16,335 nt of DNA. Source: Kiritimatiellia bacterium. GTDB lineage: Bacteria; Verrucomicrobiota; Kiritimatiellia; RFP12; UBA1067. The position numbers and the translations under genes were made by a program. The notes beneath the pieces are model-generated. The model was given only the letters and a program-made list of their open reading frames with translations. It did not search any database and had not been told where the DNA came from. The stretch lies in the NCBI GenBank assembly GCA_017508315.1, contig JAFVZE010000082.1, positions 1 to 16,335 on the forward strand, given 5' to 3'. Positions 1-7,037 of this stretch are shown piece by piece (position 1 is the first letter of the stretch; the number at the start of each line of letters is the position of its first letter).

Positions 1-300
1 CCCCTGGGAAAGATAATCCTCCCAGCCGATCGCCTCGACATCCGCCTCGCCGTGCAGCCGGTAAAGATCCATGTGCACCAGAAGCCGTTCTCCCGCGTGC
101 TCCTGCACGATGCAGAACGTGGGGCTCGTGACGCGCCCGGGAACGCCCATCGCCGCGGCAAGGCCTTGGGTGAAGGTCGTTTTTCCGGCTCCGAGATCGC
201 CCTCCAGGCAGACTACGTCACCCGGGACGAGTTCCTGCGCGAAGCGCCGCGCAAGTTCCCATGTCTCCTCGACCGACGAAACCTCAAACAAGCCCTTCAT
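1..300 (-). CDS. tsaE: tRNA threonylcarbamoyladenosine biosynthesis ATPase TsaE (C-terminus cut by window edge)
   Basis: TsaE is the small P-loop ATPase that works with TsaB and TsaD in making the universal t6A modification at position 37 of ANN-decoding tRNAs, in the cytoplasm. The 100 visible residues show the family pattern: Walker A GDLGAGKTT at about residues 34-42, the TSPTF motif at 58-62, HMDLYR at 76-81 and a WEDYL segment near 93-97. TsaE proteins are usually about 150 residues, so about a third is missing beyond base 1. The ATG at 300 is preceded by GGGAG about nine bases upstream and overlaps the end of the dehydrogenase gene by 17 bases, suggesting translational coupling. Identification is by motif and is firm; the missing end cannot be judged. 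Confidence 0.93.
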   Translation of the reverse strand, partial: MKGLFEVSSVEETWELARRFAQELVPGDVVCLEGDLGAGKTTFTQGLAAAMGVPGRVTSPTFCIVQEHAGERLLVHMDLYRLHGEADVEAIGWEDYLSQG

Positions 301-1204
301 CGGCAAGCTCCCTGAAGCAGTCGGTCACGTATCCGGGGTAGAACGCCGCCGAATGCGGCATCAAAATCAAATTCGCCGGCAGTCTGCGCCTCGGCTTCAC
401 GAAAGACTTAAGCGATCGGAGCGGCTCTTTTTTTGCCACATCGAGACACGCCCCGGCGAGCCTGCCGTTCTCGAGCGCCCTTACGAGCGCGTCTTCATCA
501 ATGGAGTTGCCGCGCCCCACGTTGATGACCACGCATCCGCGCGGCAGTTTCGCCATCAGCTCCGCGTCGAGAAAATCATCGGTCTGCGGCGTCGCCGGCA
601 GCGCCATCACGAACCAGTCGCAGTCTTTGACCGCGCGCGGCAGCTCTTTGACGTTCGAGCGGCGGAAACCTTCCACGCGCACACCGAGAGCCGACAGCTT
701 TTCCCCGATCGCCCGGCCGACCTTGCCGTAGCCGACGATCACCGCCTTCGTTCCGGCAAGCTGACGGCACTTGTCCGAAAGCCAAGTCCTCGGCACCGCG
801 CCGCCGGAAGTCTTCGGCGAATAATTTCCGGCCGCATAAAGCCCGCGGCACCAGCCGAGCGCGAACGCCGCGACGGTCTCGGCCATGACCGGACCATGGA
901 AGCCGCCGAAATGGATTTTGACCCCTTCCGGCGCTTCGTGCGGCAGAAGTTCCATCCCGGCGCTGGGAGTCGCCAGCACCTTGAGATGCGGAGCCTTGGC
1001 GAACCATCCGCGCTCGAAATACCAGGTTATGACGTGGGTCGCCCTGCCCAGCGCGGCGAAAAACGCCCGCCGAGTCTTCGCCCGGACGACTTCGCTCCCC
1101 TCAGGAACGATCGACTTGAGATAAGCGAGCGATCCGGCGTCGGCGCGAAAGCATTTCTCAGGCCATTCGAGCCAGACGAGATAGACGTTGCCGCCTTTCA
1201 TCAT
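284..1204 (-). CDS. D-isomer-specific 2-hydroxyacid dehydrogenase, NAD(P)-dependent
   Basis: A cytoplasmic dehydrogenase of about 306 residues that should interconvert a 2-keto acid and its D-2-hydroxyacid using NAD(P)H. The nucleotide-binding glycine motif GYGKVG is at about residues 158-163. The catalytic trio of the family can be placed: Arg231 in INVGRG, Glu260 in KKEPL and His284 in PHSAAF. The N-terminal catalytic half diverges, so the substrate (glyoxylate, hydroxypyruvate, pyruvate or other) cannot be named. The true start is the ATG at 1204, which overlaps the stop of the upstream acyl-CoA ligase as ATGA; a longer reading from 1402 would run deep inside the ligase gene. It overlaps tsaE by 17 bases downstream, so ligase, dehydrogenase and tsaE are probably one transcript. 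Confidence 0.88.
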   Translation of the reverse strand: MMKGGNVYLVWLEWPEKCFRADAGSLAYLKSIVPEGSEVVRAKTRRAFFAALGRATHVITWYFERGWFAKAPHLKVLATPSAGMELLPHEAPEGVKIHFGGFHGPVMAETVAAFALGWCRGLYAAGNYSPKTSGGAVPRTWLSDKCRQLAGTKAVIVGYGKVGRAIGEKLSALGVRVEGFRRSNVKELPRAVKDCDWFVMALPATPQTDDFLDAELMAKLPRGCVVINVGRGNSIDEDALVRALENGRLAGACLDVAKKEPLRSLKSFVKPRRRLPANLILMPHSAAFYPGYVTDCFRELADEGLV

Positions 1205-2880
1205 TCGTCGAGCGTACCCTTGTAGGCGACACGCTTGACCTTGCCGATCGAAGTGCGCACGAGCGGCTCGCGCATGACCAGCACCTTGCGCACGCGCTTG
1301 TAGTCGGCGAGTTCCGCGCACTTCTCCTGCGCGCGCTTTACGGCGATTTTCTCGATTTCCTCCCATGCGGGGAGAGTGCCGCCGTTCTGCTCTTTGAACC
1401 ATTCCTCGTTAGGATAGATGACGGCTCCCACCTTCTCGCCGGGATCGCCGCCCTGAGTGTAGCCGACGACGCATACATCCTGCACGGCCGGCTCCTTGGC
1501 GATCATGATCTCGACCTCCTCGGGGTAGATGTTCTTGCCCTCGCGGTTGACGATGAGCGCTTTCTTGCGGCCGCGGATGGTGATGAAGCCGTCCTCGTCC
1601 ATAGACGCGAGATCGCCGGTCCTGAGCCAGAGACCGCCATCGCCGTCGTCTTCGAAGGCTTCGGCCGAAGCGTCGGGATTGTGGAAGTAGCCCTGCATGA
1701 CGATGGGGCCTTTGATCTGAAGTTCGCCGACGCCCTGCTCGTTCCTGTCGGCAAGGCGCACCTCGATGCCCTTGATCGGCAGTCCGATGGTGCCGATCTT
1801 CGTCACCTCCGGCGGACATACCGACACGACCGGCGCGCATTCGGTAAGCCCGTAGCCCTCGAGAAAACGCACATGGATGCGGTTGAAGCTCTCGAGAACG
1901 TGGCGCGGACAGGGAGCGCCGCCGGTGATCATGAAACGCAGTTTTCCGCCGAGTTTCAGTTTCACCATATGCATGACCGGACCCCGAAGGCCGATTTTCA
2001 GGAGGAACTGGGCCGCCTTCGACTTCTTAAGCCCGTCCTCGATCTTGTCGTGCAGTTTCTCCGCCAGAAGCGGCACTCCGAGAAGCACGGTGGGCTTGAG
2101 TTCCCTGATGTCGGCGCCGACGGTCCTCAGCGACTGCATGAAATACTGCGCCGAGCCGGTGACGAAAGGAACGATGAAATTGCCGGTGAACGAAAAAGCG
2201 TGGAACAGCGGCAATACCACGAAAAACGAATCTCTCTCGTCGATCCGCGCTCCGAACACTCCCAGCGCGCCGACGGCGTCCTTGACGAAATTGTCGTGCG
2301 TGAGCATCGCGCCCTTGGGCTTGCCGGTCGTTCCGGAGGTGTAGATGATGGACGCGACATCCTCCGGTTTCGCCTTGTGGCTGCCGTACCATTCGCCGCC
2401 GCCGGGAATGCGGAGCTTCGAATATTCGACGACCTCGATGCGATCGTCGATTTTCTGTCCCTCATGCACGACGCCGTCGGTAATGACGACCGCCTTGAGA
2501 TCGGGAAGATCCTTGGCGATGCGCATCATCATCATGAGATGCGCCTTGTCGGTCGTCACGACCTTGACCTGAGCGTCTTTGAGGATATAGGCCACTTCCT
2601 CGTTGTGGAGTTTGGGGTCGATCGGCACCACCGAAACGCCGACGCCGGCCTGGGCGAGATAAGACTCCATCCAGGTCGGCGAATTGGTCAGAATGACGGC
2701 GGCGTTGTCCTCCTGGGCTTTAAGGGCGAAGCGCTTTCCGTATCCCTCGGCGACCTCCATGACCGCGAGATGGAATTCCTTCCAGCTGCGCGTGCGCCAC
2801 CCTTTGTTTTCAAACCATTTCTGGGCGAGCCTTTCGGGCTGCCTGCTGACGCATTTTTCGAATAAACCTCGAATTGTCAT
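1201..2880 (-). CDS. AMP-binding long-chain fatty acyl-CoA ligase (FadD-like)
   Basis: A 559-residue ANL-superfamily adenylating enzyme, most likely activating fatty acids to acyl-CoA through an acyl-AMP intermediate. The phosphate-binding loop YTSGTTGKPKG lies at 180-190, GYGLTEC at 342-348, the adenosine-binding TGDL at 421-424, the hinge RGRKK at 436-440, followed by NIYPEEVE at 450-457, and the adenylation-type lysine in SIGKVKR at about 547. Length and the intact C-terminal domain match full acyl-CoA synthetases. The chain length preferred, or an acyl-ACP or aryl substrate, cannot be told from sequence. The ATG at 2880 follows a clear GGAGG. A TATAAT box lies in the 43-base gap upstream inside an inverted repeat, so this gene probably has its own regulated promoter although it also follows the lipoprotein gene closely. 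Confidence 0.88.
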   Translation of the reverse strand: MTIRGLFEKCVSRQPERLAQKWFENKGWRTRSWKEFHLAVMEVAEGYGKRFALKAQEDNAAVILTNSPTWMESYLAQAGVGVSVVPIDPKLHNEEVAYILKDAQVKVVTTDKAHLMMMMRIAKDLPDLKAVVITDGVVHEGQKIDDRIEVVEYSKLRIPGGGEWYGSHKAKPEDVASIIYTSGTTGKPKGAMLTHDNFVKDAVGALGVFGARIDERDSFFVVLPLFHAFSFTGNFIVPFVTGSAQYFMQSLRTVGADIRELKPTVLLGVPLLAEKLHDKIEDGLKKSKAAQFLLKIGLRGPVMHMVKLKLGGKLRFMITGGAPCPRHVLESFNRIHVRFLEGYGLTECAPVVSVCPPEVTKIGTIGLPIKGIEVRLADRNEQGVGELQIKGPIVMQGYFHNPDASAEAFEDDGDGGLWLRTGDLASMDEDGFITIRGRKKALIVNREGKNIYPEEVEIMIAKEPAVQDVCVVGYTQGGDPGEKVGAVIYPNEEWFKEQNGGTLPAWEEIEKIAVKRAQEKCAELADYKRVRKVLVMREPLVRTSIGKVKRVAYKGTLDE

Positions 2881-2900
2881 CTTTTTGCCTCCAAATCGTA

Positions 2901-2936
2901 TTGTGACATTATATCAAATTTTGTCACTTGAGCGAA
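2901..2936 (-). promoter_or_regulatory. Promoter of the acyl-CoA ligase gene, extended -10 type
   Basis: On the minus strand TATAAT occupies 2913-2908 and is preceded by TGA, making a TGnTATAAT extended -10. With a 17-base spacer the -35 would be TTCGCT at 2936-2931, inside the last codons of the lipoprotein gene, and is weak (3 of 6), which fits an extended -10 promoter. The predicted start near 2901 gives a leader of about 20 bases that contains GGAGG (2892-2888). Predicted by eye only. Confidence 0.6.
2903..2927 (-). promoter_or_regulatory. Inverted repeat over the -10 box, candidate operator
   Basis: GTGACA at 2903-2908 and TGTCAC at 2922-2927 form a perfect 6-base inverted repeat with a 13-base AT-rich spacer. 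The -10 box lies within it, sharing one base with one arm. A dimeric repressor bound here would block the promoter of the acyl-CoA ligase gene. The half-sites are short, so chance occurrence is possible; no regulator gene is in the window. Confidence 0.4.
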
Positions 2937-3433
2937 GGGTTCTCGAATTCCCGCACCACATCAAGCAGATGCTCGGCGAGATCCGGGTCGACCTCGAAAA
3001 TATTTTCGTTATCGGAATACATATTGGCGCAGATATTCGCTTTGACTGCGATAAAACGGTTGAATTCATCCTTTTTCGAAGCCTTGCCCGTCTTCTCGCG
3101 ATCAAGCACGCCGTGGTTGACGAGATTCTGGAAAATGTTGTTGAGATGGGCCGGATCGACCTGTATGCGGAACGAGCGTATGTTCCCCCAGCTGTCTTCC
3201 TTATAGCGCTTGGCAAAATCGTTGGAGACAAGCTCGCTCGTACCTTTCTTGACTTCCACCAGTCCGGTTCCGCTCAAATAGACGCTGATGCGCCGCGCCG
3301 GCTTGCGCGCCATGTTGTAATAATGGATATGAACCCAATTGAGCTGGCTCTCCTCGACCGTTATGTACGGATCGACCCAGAAAGGTCCGCAACCGGCGAG
3401 AGAAAGCAATGCGAGGGCAAGAATTTTTTTCAT
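2924..3433 (-). CDS. Putative lipoprotein of unknown function
   Basis: I do not recognise a family. The 169-residue product begins with a short positive and hydrophobic signal ending in a lipobox LAGC with the lipidated Cys at 15, so it should be a membrane-anchored envelope lipoprotein. The mature part is mixed and hydrophilic with an aromatic-rich early segment (WVHIHYYN at about 33-40) and no further membrane span. The C-terminal half looks helical. The ATG at 3433 overlaps the coaX stop as ATGA and has AGGAG nine bases upstream. It sits between coaX and the acyl-CoA ligase and probably belongs to the transcript that starts at the DUF1080 gene. The signal and lipobox are seen directly; the role is unknown. 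Confidence 0.8.
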   Translation of the reverse strand: MKKILALALLSLAGCGPFWVDPYITVEESQLNWVHIHYYNMARKPARRISVYLSGTGLVEVKKGTSELVSNDFAKRYKEDSWGNIRSFRIQVDPAHLNNIFQNLVNHGVLDREKTGKASKKDEFNRFIAVKANICANMYSDNENIFEVDPDLAEHLLDVVREFENPSLK

Positions 3434-4182
3434 GGTTTCAGGCTCCTGATGGATCGGGAGGCTATCAATCCCGTACCGAACAATGTCAAAGTCGGATCTA
3501 TCGAGAAATCCATACGCGAATCTTTAAGCGCCCATTTCGCGAATCCGCCGGTCGCGACCAGTTTGAAATTCTCGTTGAAATTGTCCTTAAGCTGCGCGAC
3601 TATCTCGCGCACCATGCCGCGATAGCCGACAAGCGCCCCGAAGCGCATCGCCTCCTCGGTCGAACGCCCGATCTTCGGCGCCTTTCCGCTGCCCAACGCC
3701 ATGCGCGGCAGTTTCGCCGTGCGTTCGAAAAGATAATCCCTCATCAGCGGAAATCCCGGCGCGATCACTCCGCCGCGCCAGACCCTGTCGGCGGTGACCG
3801 CCGCCGCGGTGAGCGCCGTTCCGAAATCCATCACCAGAACCGGCGCTCCGTAACGCTCGACCGCGCCGGCGGCGTCGGCAAGACGGTCCGCGCCTATCGT
3901 TTCCGGACGGGGGTAGTCGAGTTTGAGCGGAAAATCCCGCCAGCCTATCTGAATGAAATCGATTCCCGCCTTCTTGAAATGCCGCCGGAAAGCGGCGTCT
4001 TTGCGCGGCACCACGCTGGCATACGCCGCGGCATCGAAATCCCCCCGGGCGGCAAGAGCGTCGAGAACCTTCCGGGTCTCGTCAACGCCGCCGTCTATAT
4101 GCCGGACATTGCCGACACGGCCGTCGCGCCAAACGCCGACGGCCGTGCTCGTGTTTCCCACATCGATCACCAGAAGCTTCAC
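3430..4182 (-). CDS. coaX: Type III pantothenate kinase CoaX
   Basis: CoaX phosphorylates pantothenate to 4'-phosphopantothenate, the first step of coenzyme A synthesis, in the cytoplasm. It belongs to the ASKHA ATPase fold and not to the CoaA family. Visible motifs are LVIDVGNT at residues 4-11 (phosphate binding), GADR at 97-100, DFGTA at 119-123, GGVIAPG at 137-143, IGRST at 171-175 and TGG at 221-223, all typical of CoaX. The length of 250 residues is normal. I chose the GTG at 4182, which overlaps the upstream stop as GTGA and puts the IDVGNT motif at the usual distance; the AGGAG before it is only three bases away. An ATG at 4209 is also in frame but lacks a ribosome site and would overlap the previous gene by 31 bases. 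Confidence 0.92.
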   Translation of the reverse strand: MKLLVIDVGNTSTAVGVWRDGRVGNVRHIDGGVDETRKVLDALAARGDFDAAAYASVVPRKDAAFRRHFKKAGIDFIQIGWRDFPLKLDYPRPETIGADRLADAAGAVERYGAPVLVMDFGTALTAAAVTADRVWRGGVIAPGFPLMRDYLFERTAKLPRMALGSGKAPKIGRSTEEAMRFGALVGYRGMVREIVAQLKDNFNENFKLVATGGFAKWALKDSRMDFSIDPTLTLFGTGLIASRSIRSLKP

Positions 4183-5648
4183 AGGCTCCTGATGAAGATG
4201 TTGCGCCATTCAAGCGGATCGCCGTGGCACTGGAGCTCGATCTGCTCGCAGGCCGGAATCGGTTTGTCGCGGTCCCAGAGATTCTCGAGCGAAACGTTGT
4301 CCACGACGAGTTCGCCGTTGAGCTTGACGGTCACCTTGTCGCCGACCATCTTCACGTAGAAGCGGTTCCAGTCGCCGACCTGCCTGTCGGCGATCTTGAG
4401 CGCCTTGGAGATGTTGCCGGTCTTCTTGTAGTTGTTGTTGTAGAGACCGCCGGAACCGATGTGCCACTGGTTGTGGGCATCCCATATCTGCACCTGGGGA
4501 AGTCCGCGCAGATAGAGACCGGAGTCGCCGGTAATGGACATGATGCGCCAGTCGGCCCACATTTCGAAATCGCCGTAGTCCTTCCTGGTGGCGAGCGAAT
4601 AACCGCCCTTGAAGCCGTCGAAGTAGAGGTTGCCGTTGCGGACCGACCAGTGCTTGCGCATGAGTTCGTCGGCCTCCTTCTGCATCGCCGCGCGCTTTTC
4701 GGCCGTGGCGGCCTGACGGACGAGCGGACGGTCGAATTTCTCGGTTGTGGTCACGCCCTTCCACATCTTTTCAAGCTGCGATTCGCAGCCGTTGAAGTAG
4801 GTCTCGAAGCCGCAGGGCGCCTTCATCGCCTGCTTCGGGCAGACCTCGCCCATCTTGGCGCAGCAGGGAAGCTCTTTGATGCGGATGTTCTTCCACTTCA
4901 CGTTGTGGCCGTGACCGAGCCAGCCGATATGGCCGCGCTTGTTGTGGAGTCCGGGGTGCTTGCGCTTGTCGGGAGTGTCGCCGTCGCCCTTGAACTTCGA
5001 AACGTCGGCCTTGGTGATGAGATAGCCGTTGAGGTAGTATTCGATCTCGCTGCCGATGACCTTGACTTCCGCGAAGTTCCACATCCCGGGCTTGCGCACG
5101 TAGCTGCCGCCGCCGGTGAAGTTCTTGTCTTTCCAGCCGAGCTGCTTGCCGACGTTGTCGCGCAGCGACGGAACGATGCCGTAAACCGAACCGGTGTACT
5201 GGTAGGGCTTGAGCTTGTCCTTTTTCGCGGCCTTGTCGTAGTAGGCGCTGCCGCCGTCGTCGAGAAGCTGAAGCTCGCACATGCCGTGGTACGCCGCGTC
5301 GACGTCGGCCGACGGAGTGCGGATGCCGAGACCGTTGTTGCCGTTTTCGGGCATCATGAACTCGAAGCGGAGAATGAAATTGCCGTACTGCTTCTTCGTG
5401 ATGAGATTGCCGGGCTGGCCTTTCACCTGACGATCGGGAAAGCACTGGAGAACGCCGGGTTCCTTGGGATCGACGCCGTACATGCCGACCGCGCCTTCCC
5501 AGCCTTCGAGATCGAAACCGTTGAAGAGGCTCACGAAGCCTTCATCGACCGTCGCGGGGTAGCTGCATCTCTCTTCGCAGCACTTGAACGCACAACATCC
5601 GGACAGTACCAGTCCGGCGGAAACGGCAACCAAAGTTTTTATATGCAT
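4179..5648 (-). CDS. Lipoprotein with two tandem DUF1080 (3-keto-disaccharide hydrolase-like) domains
   Basis: A 489-residue exported lipoprotein: signal peptide ending in the lipobox LSGC with Cys18 as lipid anchor, then a cysteine cluster (Cys18, 19, 23, 24, 28). Two domains of the DUF1080 concanavalin-like jelly-roll type follow. The first runs from about 37 to 245 (FVSLFNGFDLEGWEG to KWKNIRIKEL). The second runs from about 268 to the end, with the typical DSGLYLRGLPQVQIWDAH stretch and the closing EWRNIFIRSL. Members of this family include hydrolases acting on 3-keto-glycosides, and many copies are known in Planctomycetota, Verrucomicrobiota and Lentisphaerota; the exact sugar here is unknown. 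The ATG at 5648 has AAGGAG five bases upstream and a good promoter behind it. A longer reading from 5702 would remove the signal peptide and is rejected. The stop overlaps the coaX start. Confidence 0.82.
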   Translation of the reverse strand: MHIKTLVAVSAGLVLSGCCAFKCCEERCSYPATVDEGFVSLFNGFDLEGWEGAVGMYGVDPKEPGVLQCFPDRQVKGQPGNLITKKQYGNFILRFEFMMPENGNNGLGIRTPSADVDAAYHGMCELQLLDDGGSAYYDKAAKKDKLKPYQYTGSVYGIVPSLRDNVGKQLGWKDKNFTGGGSYVRKPGMWNFAEVKVIGSEIEYYLNGYLITKADVSKFKGDGDTPDKRKHPGLHNKRGHIGWLGHGHNVKWKNIRIKELPCCAKMGEVCPKQAMKAPCGFETYFNGCESQLEKMWKGVTTTEKFDRPLVRQAATAEKRAAMQKEADELMRKHWSVRNGNLYFDGFKGGYSLATRKDYGDFEMWADWRIMSITGDSGLYLRGLPQVQIWDAHNQWHIGSGGLYNNNYKKTGNISKALKIADRQVGDWNRFYVKMVGDKVTVKLNGELVVDNVSLENLWDRDKPIPACEQIELQCHGDPLEWRNIFIRSL

Positions 5649-5665
5649 TTTTACTCCTTTTGTTG

Positions 5666-5702
5666 AAACTTCATTATACCAAATCGTTTCACGCGCCGAC
5701 AA
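5666..5702 (-). promoter_or_regulatory. Promoter of the DUF1080-coaX transcript
   Basis: On the minus strand TTGTCG (5702-5697, 4 of 6 to consensus), an 18-base spacer and TATAAT (5678-5673), with TGG before the hexamer making an extended -10. The predicted start near 5666 leaves an 18-base leader carrying the AAGGAG site (5659-5654). It lies in the 69-base gap after the T3SS rod gene, so this region marks the operon boundary. Confidence 0.65.
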
Positions 5703-5717
5703 GCGCCAAACGTCGGA

Positions 5718-6098
5718 TCACTGATTCTTCACCAGCGTCTGGATCGCGGTCGAAGCCTTGTCGGCCACCTTGGCGACAACCTCCTGCTGAAAAGCGAGAT
5801 TGTGCACCTCGTACTGGAGCTCCGTAAGTTCGGCCGCGCTGAGCGCGTGCCGGCCGCTGAGCTCGGAAAGCGCCTGAATGCGGTGCACTATTCCCTGGCG
5901 GTTGTCCTGCGCGGAACGCCACGAGGCCGCCACCCTGTCCGCGAACGGCACCGCATCGGCGCGTTCCGGCGCCATCGCCCGCGTAAAGCGCGCCACCGCG
6001 CCCGGATCGGCGACGGGTGCGGACGAGACGGCCGCGCCGACCAACTGCGGTGCAGGCTGAGCCATCTTGACCGCCTCGACAATCATCTGTTCAGTCAT
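5718..6098 (-). CDS. sctI: T3SS inner rod protein SctI (YscI/PrgJ-like)
   Basis: SctI forms the short inner rod or adaptor that anchors the needle to the export gate in the periplasm of the injectisome. The 126-residue product has the features expected: a variable Ala/Pro-rich first half, then an amphipathic helical C-terminal segment (LTELQYEVHNLAFQQEVVAK followed by ADKASTAIQTLVKNQ) that resembles the polymerisation helix of YscI, including the final ATKV/STAIQTL pattern. It is slightly longer than YscI (about 115). It is the last T3SS gene of the operon; the ATG at 6098 overlaps the upstream stop as ATGA. In Yersinia the next genes would be SctJ, K and L, but here the cluster stops. Sequence similarity is weak in this family, so the name rests on both the C-terminus and position. 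Confidence 0.78.
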   Translation of the reverse strand: MTEQMIVEAVKMAQPAPQLVGAAVSSAPVADPGAVARFTRAMAPERADAVPFADRVAASWRSAQDNRQGIVHRIQALSELSGRHALSAAELTELQYEVHNLAFQQEVVAKVADKASTAIQTLVKNQ

Positions 6099-6463
6099 AC
6101 GAGCATATCCTTTGCCAGTTGCGCCGCCGACTCGTCGGCGGACTGTTCCGCGGCCTCCTTCAGCGGACCGCGGGCTTCGGCCGCGCGGCCCATCCGCAGA
6201 AGAGCCATCCCCTTGAACGCCTTGAGCATCGCCGCATCGGGATTCTGCGGCAACGCCTCGCCGTCGAGATAATCGACCGCCCCCCGAAAGTCGCCCATGC
6301 TGATCAACAGCACGGCGTTGGCCGCCGCGAGCGACGGATTACCGGGACGGAAACGCCCCAGCGCGGCGAGGATTTTCGCCGCCGAAGCGAAGCGGTTGCC
6401 CCCTGTCGCCATCATGGCGACGTTCAGCAGCAGTCTGGCCTCGTCTCCGGTCAGATCGAACAT
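6095..6463 (-). CDS. sctG: T3SS needle chaperone SctG (YscG-like, TPR fold)
   Basis: YscG is a TPR-type cytoplasmic chaperone that, with YscE, keeps the needle subunit monomeric before export. This 122-residue protein is all helical by sequence with TPR-like spacing: LNVAMMATGGNRFASAAKIL, then AAANAVLLISMGDFRGAVDYL, then KGMALLRMGRAAEARGPLKE. Length matches YscG (about 115). It follows the needle gene directly, its start sharing one base with the needle stop (TGATG), and it overlaps SctI downstream by ATGA. The neighbour order E-F-G-I supports this role strongly. On sequence alone it could be another TPR chaperone such as an SctK- or LcrH-type protein, but those are longer or have other contexts. 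Confidence 0.72.
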   Translation of the reverse strand: MFDLTGDEARLLLNVAMMATGGNRFASAAKILAALGRFRPGNPSLAAANAVLLISMGDFRGAVDYLDGEALPQNPDAAMLKAFKGMALLRMGRAAEARGPLKEAAEQSADESAAQLAKDMLV

Positions 6464-6774
6464 CAGCGGAAATTGGACGCCACCGATTTGAGGGCGTCGG
6501 CCATGTTCTTCTGAATGTTCGTCATCGTCGTGAGCGCGAGATTCCAGCTCTGGAGATCGTACTGCAACTGCTGGAGGTTCGCCTGCACGTCGGGATGGGC
6601 CTGATAGTTCTCAAGCGATTTCTGAAGCCGCTCCTCCATCGTGTTCGCGGCGTTTATCAGCGCCACGTAAACCGCATCGGTATGGATGTTGTTGGCGGCC
6701 CGGCCGTCCGTAATGCGCATTCCGGCGCCTTGGATGTCGTCGACCGCGTTGATCTTCGCTGGTATTCCCGTCAT
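6463..6774 (-). CDS. sctF: T3SS needle filament subunit SctF (YscF/PrgI/MxiH-like)
   Basis: SctF polymerises into the hollow extracellular needle. The 103-residue protein has the helix-turn-helix layout: helix 1 (VYVALINAANTMEERLQKSL), a turn containing AHPDV in the place of the family's P-(S/D)-(N/D)-P loop, and helix 2 ending in MADALKSVASNFR, close to the polymerising C-terminus of PrgI and MxiH (a terminal NFR or NLR). It is longer than usual (80-87). An internal Met19 would give 85 residues, but the strongest ribosome site of the window (AAGGAGG, 8 bases) stands before the first ATG at 6774, so I keep the long form. It is flanked by candidate chaperones SctE and SctG as in Yersinia. Confidence 0.85.
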   Translation of the reverse strand: MTGIPAKINAVDDIQGAGMRITDGRAANNIHTDAVYVALINAANTMEERLQKSLENYQAHPDVQANLQQLQYDLQSWNLALTTMTNIQKNMADALKSVASNFR

Positions 6775-6782
6775 TTTTCGTT

Positions 6783-6789
6783 CCTCCTT
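6783..6789 (-). promoter_or_regulatory. Consensus ribosome binding site of the needle gene
   Basis: AAGGAGG on the minus strand, eight bases before the sctF ATG, is the most complete Shine-Dalgarno sequence in the window. It sits in one of the few real gaps of the T3SS operon (37 bases). This fits the need for many needle subunits per injectisome and decides the start codon. Confidence 0.75.
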
Positions 6790-6811
6790 TTTCGTTGGAA
6801 ATTCTTCCGCG

Positions 6812-7030
6812 TCACCGCCCGGTCTTCCCGGCGGATATTCTCAAAAGTTTGCGCGCGAGCGTATTCGCCTCGCGGAGCTGCCCGACCCGGGAGAAATCAT
6901 CGGGCGGCAGCCCCTCCCGCAGCGCGTCGGCGATGCGTTCCTCAAGTCCGCGGAGTATCGCGTCGTACCGGGCGAGCGCCTCTTCGCTCCGCCCGCCGGA
7001 GAGTTCCTTCTCTATTTCCAGCAGCTGCAT
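6812..7030 (-). CDS. sctE: Small T3SS needle co-chaperone SctE (YscE-like)
   Basis: A 72-residue helical, charged protein lying between sctD and sctF, exactly where yscE is found in Yersinia. YscE (66 residues) is a helical hairpin that joins YscG to bind the needle subunit in the cytoplasm. Here two predicted helices (ALARYDAILRGLEERIADAL and RVGQLREANTLARKLLRI) are separated by a Gly-Leu-Pro-Pro turn, which fits that fold. Such small proteins are too short and variable for a firm sequence match, so the name rests on size, helix pattern and position. The ATG at 7030 lies seven bases after the sctD stop, with a purine-rich AAGAG before it. Confidence 0.6.
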   Translation of the reverse strand: MQLLEIEKELSGGRSEEALARYDAILRGLEERIADALREGLPPDDFSRVGQLREANTLARKLLRISAGKTGR

Positions 7031-7037
7031 ACGTCTC

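Noticed and set aside
2520..2540. CAT triplet run as a microsatellite repeat
   Set aside because: Only four units, coding for four Met inside the acyl-CoA ligase gene, in frame and short.
4224..5666. 480-codon open frame on the plus strand opposite the DUF1080 gene
   Set aside because: Its translation is Val/Ala/Leu-rich with no motif; it is the antisense shadow of a GC-rich gene that has a signal peptide, promoter and ribosome site.
5700..5718. Weak hairpin (CCGAC...GTCGG) after sctI as a terminator
   Set aside because: Only five base pairs with an 11-base loop and no T run, and it overlaps the -35 box of the next promoter; not enough to call.
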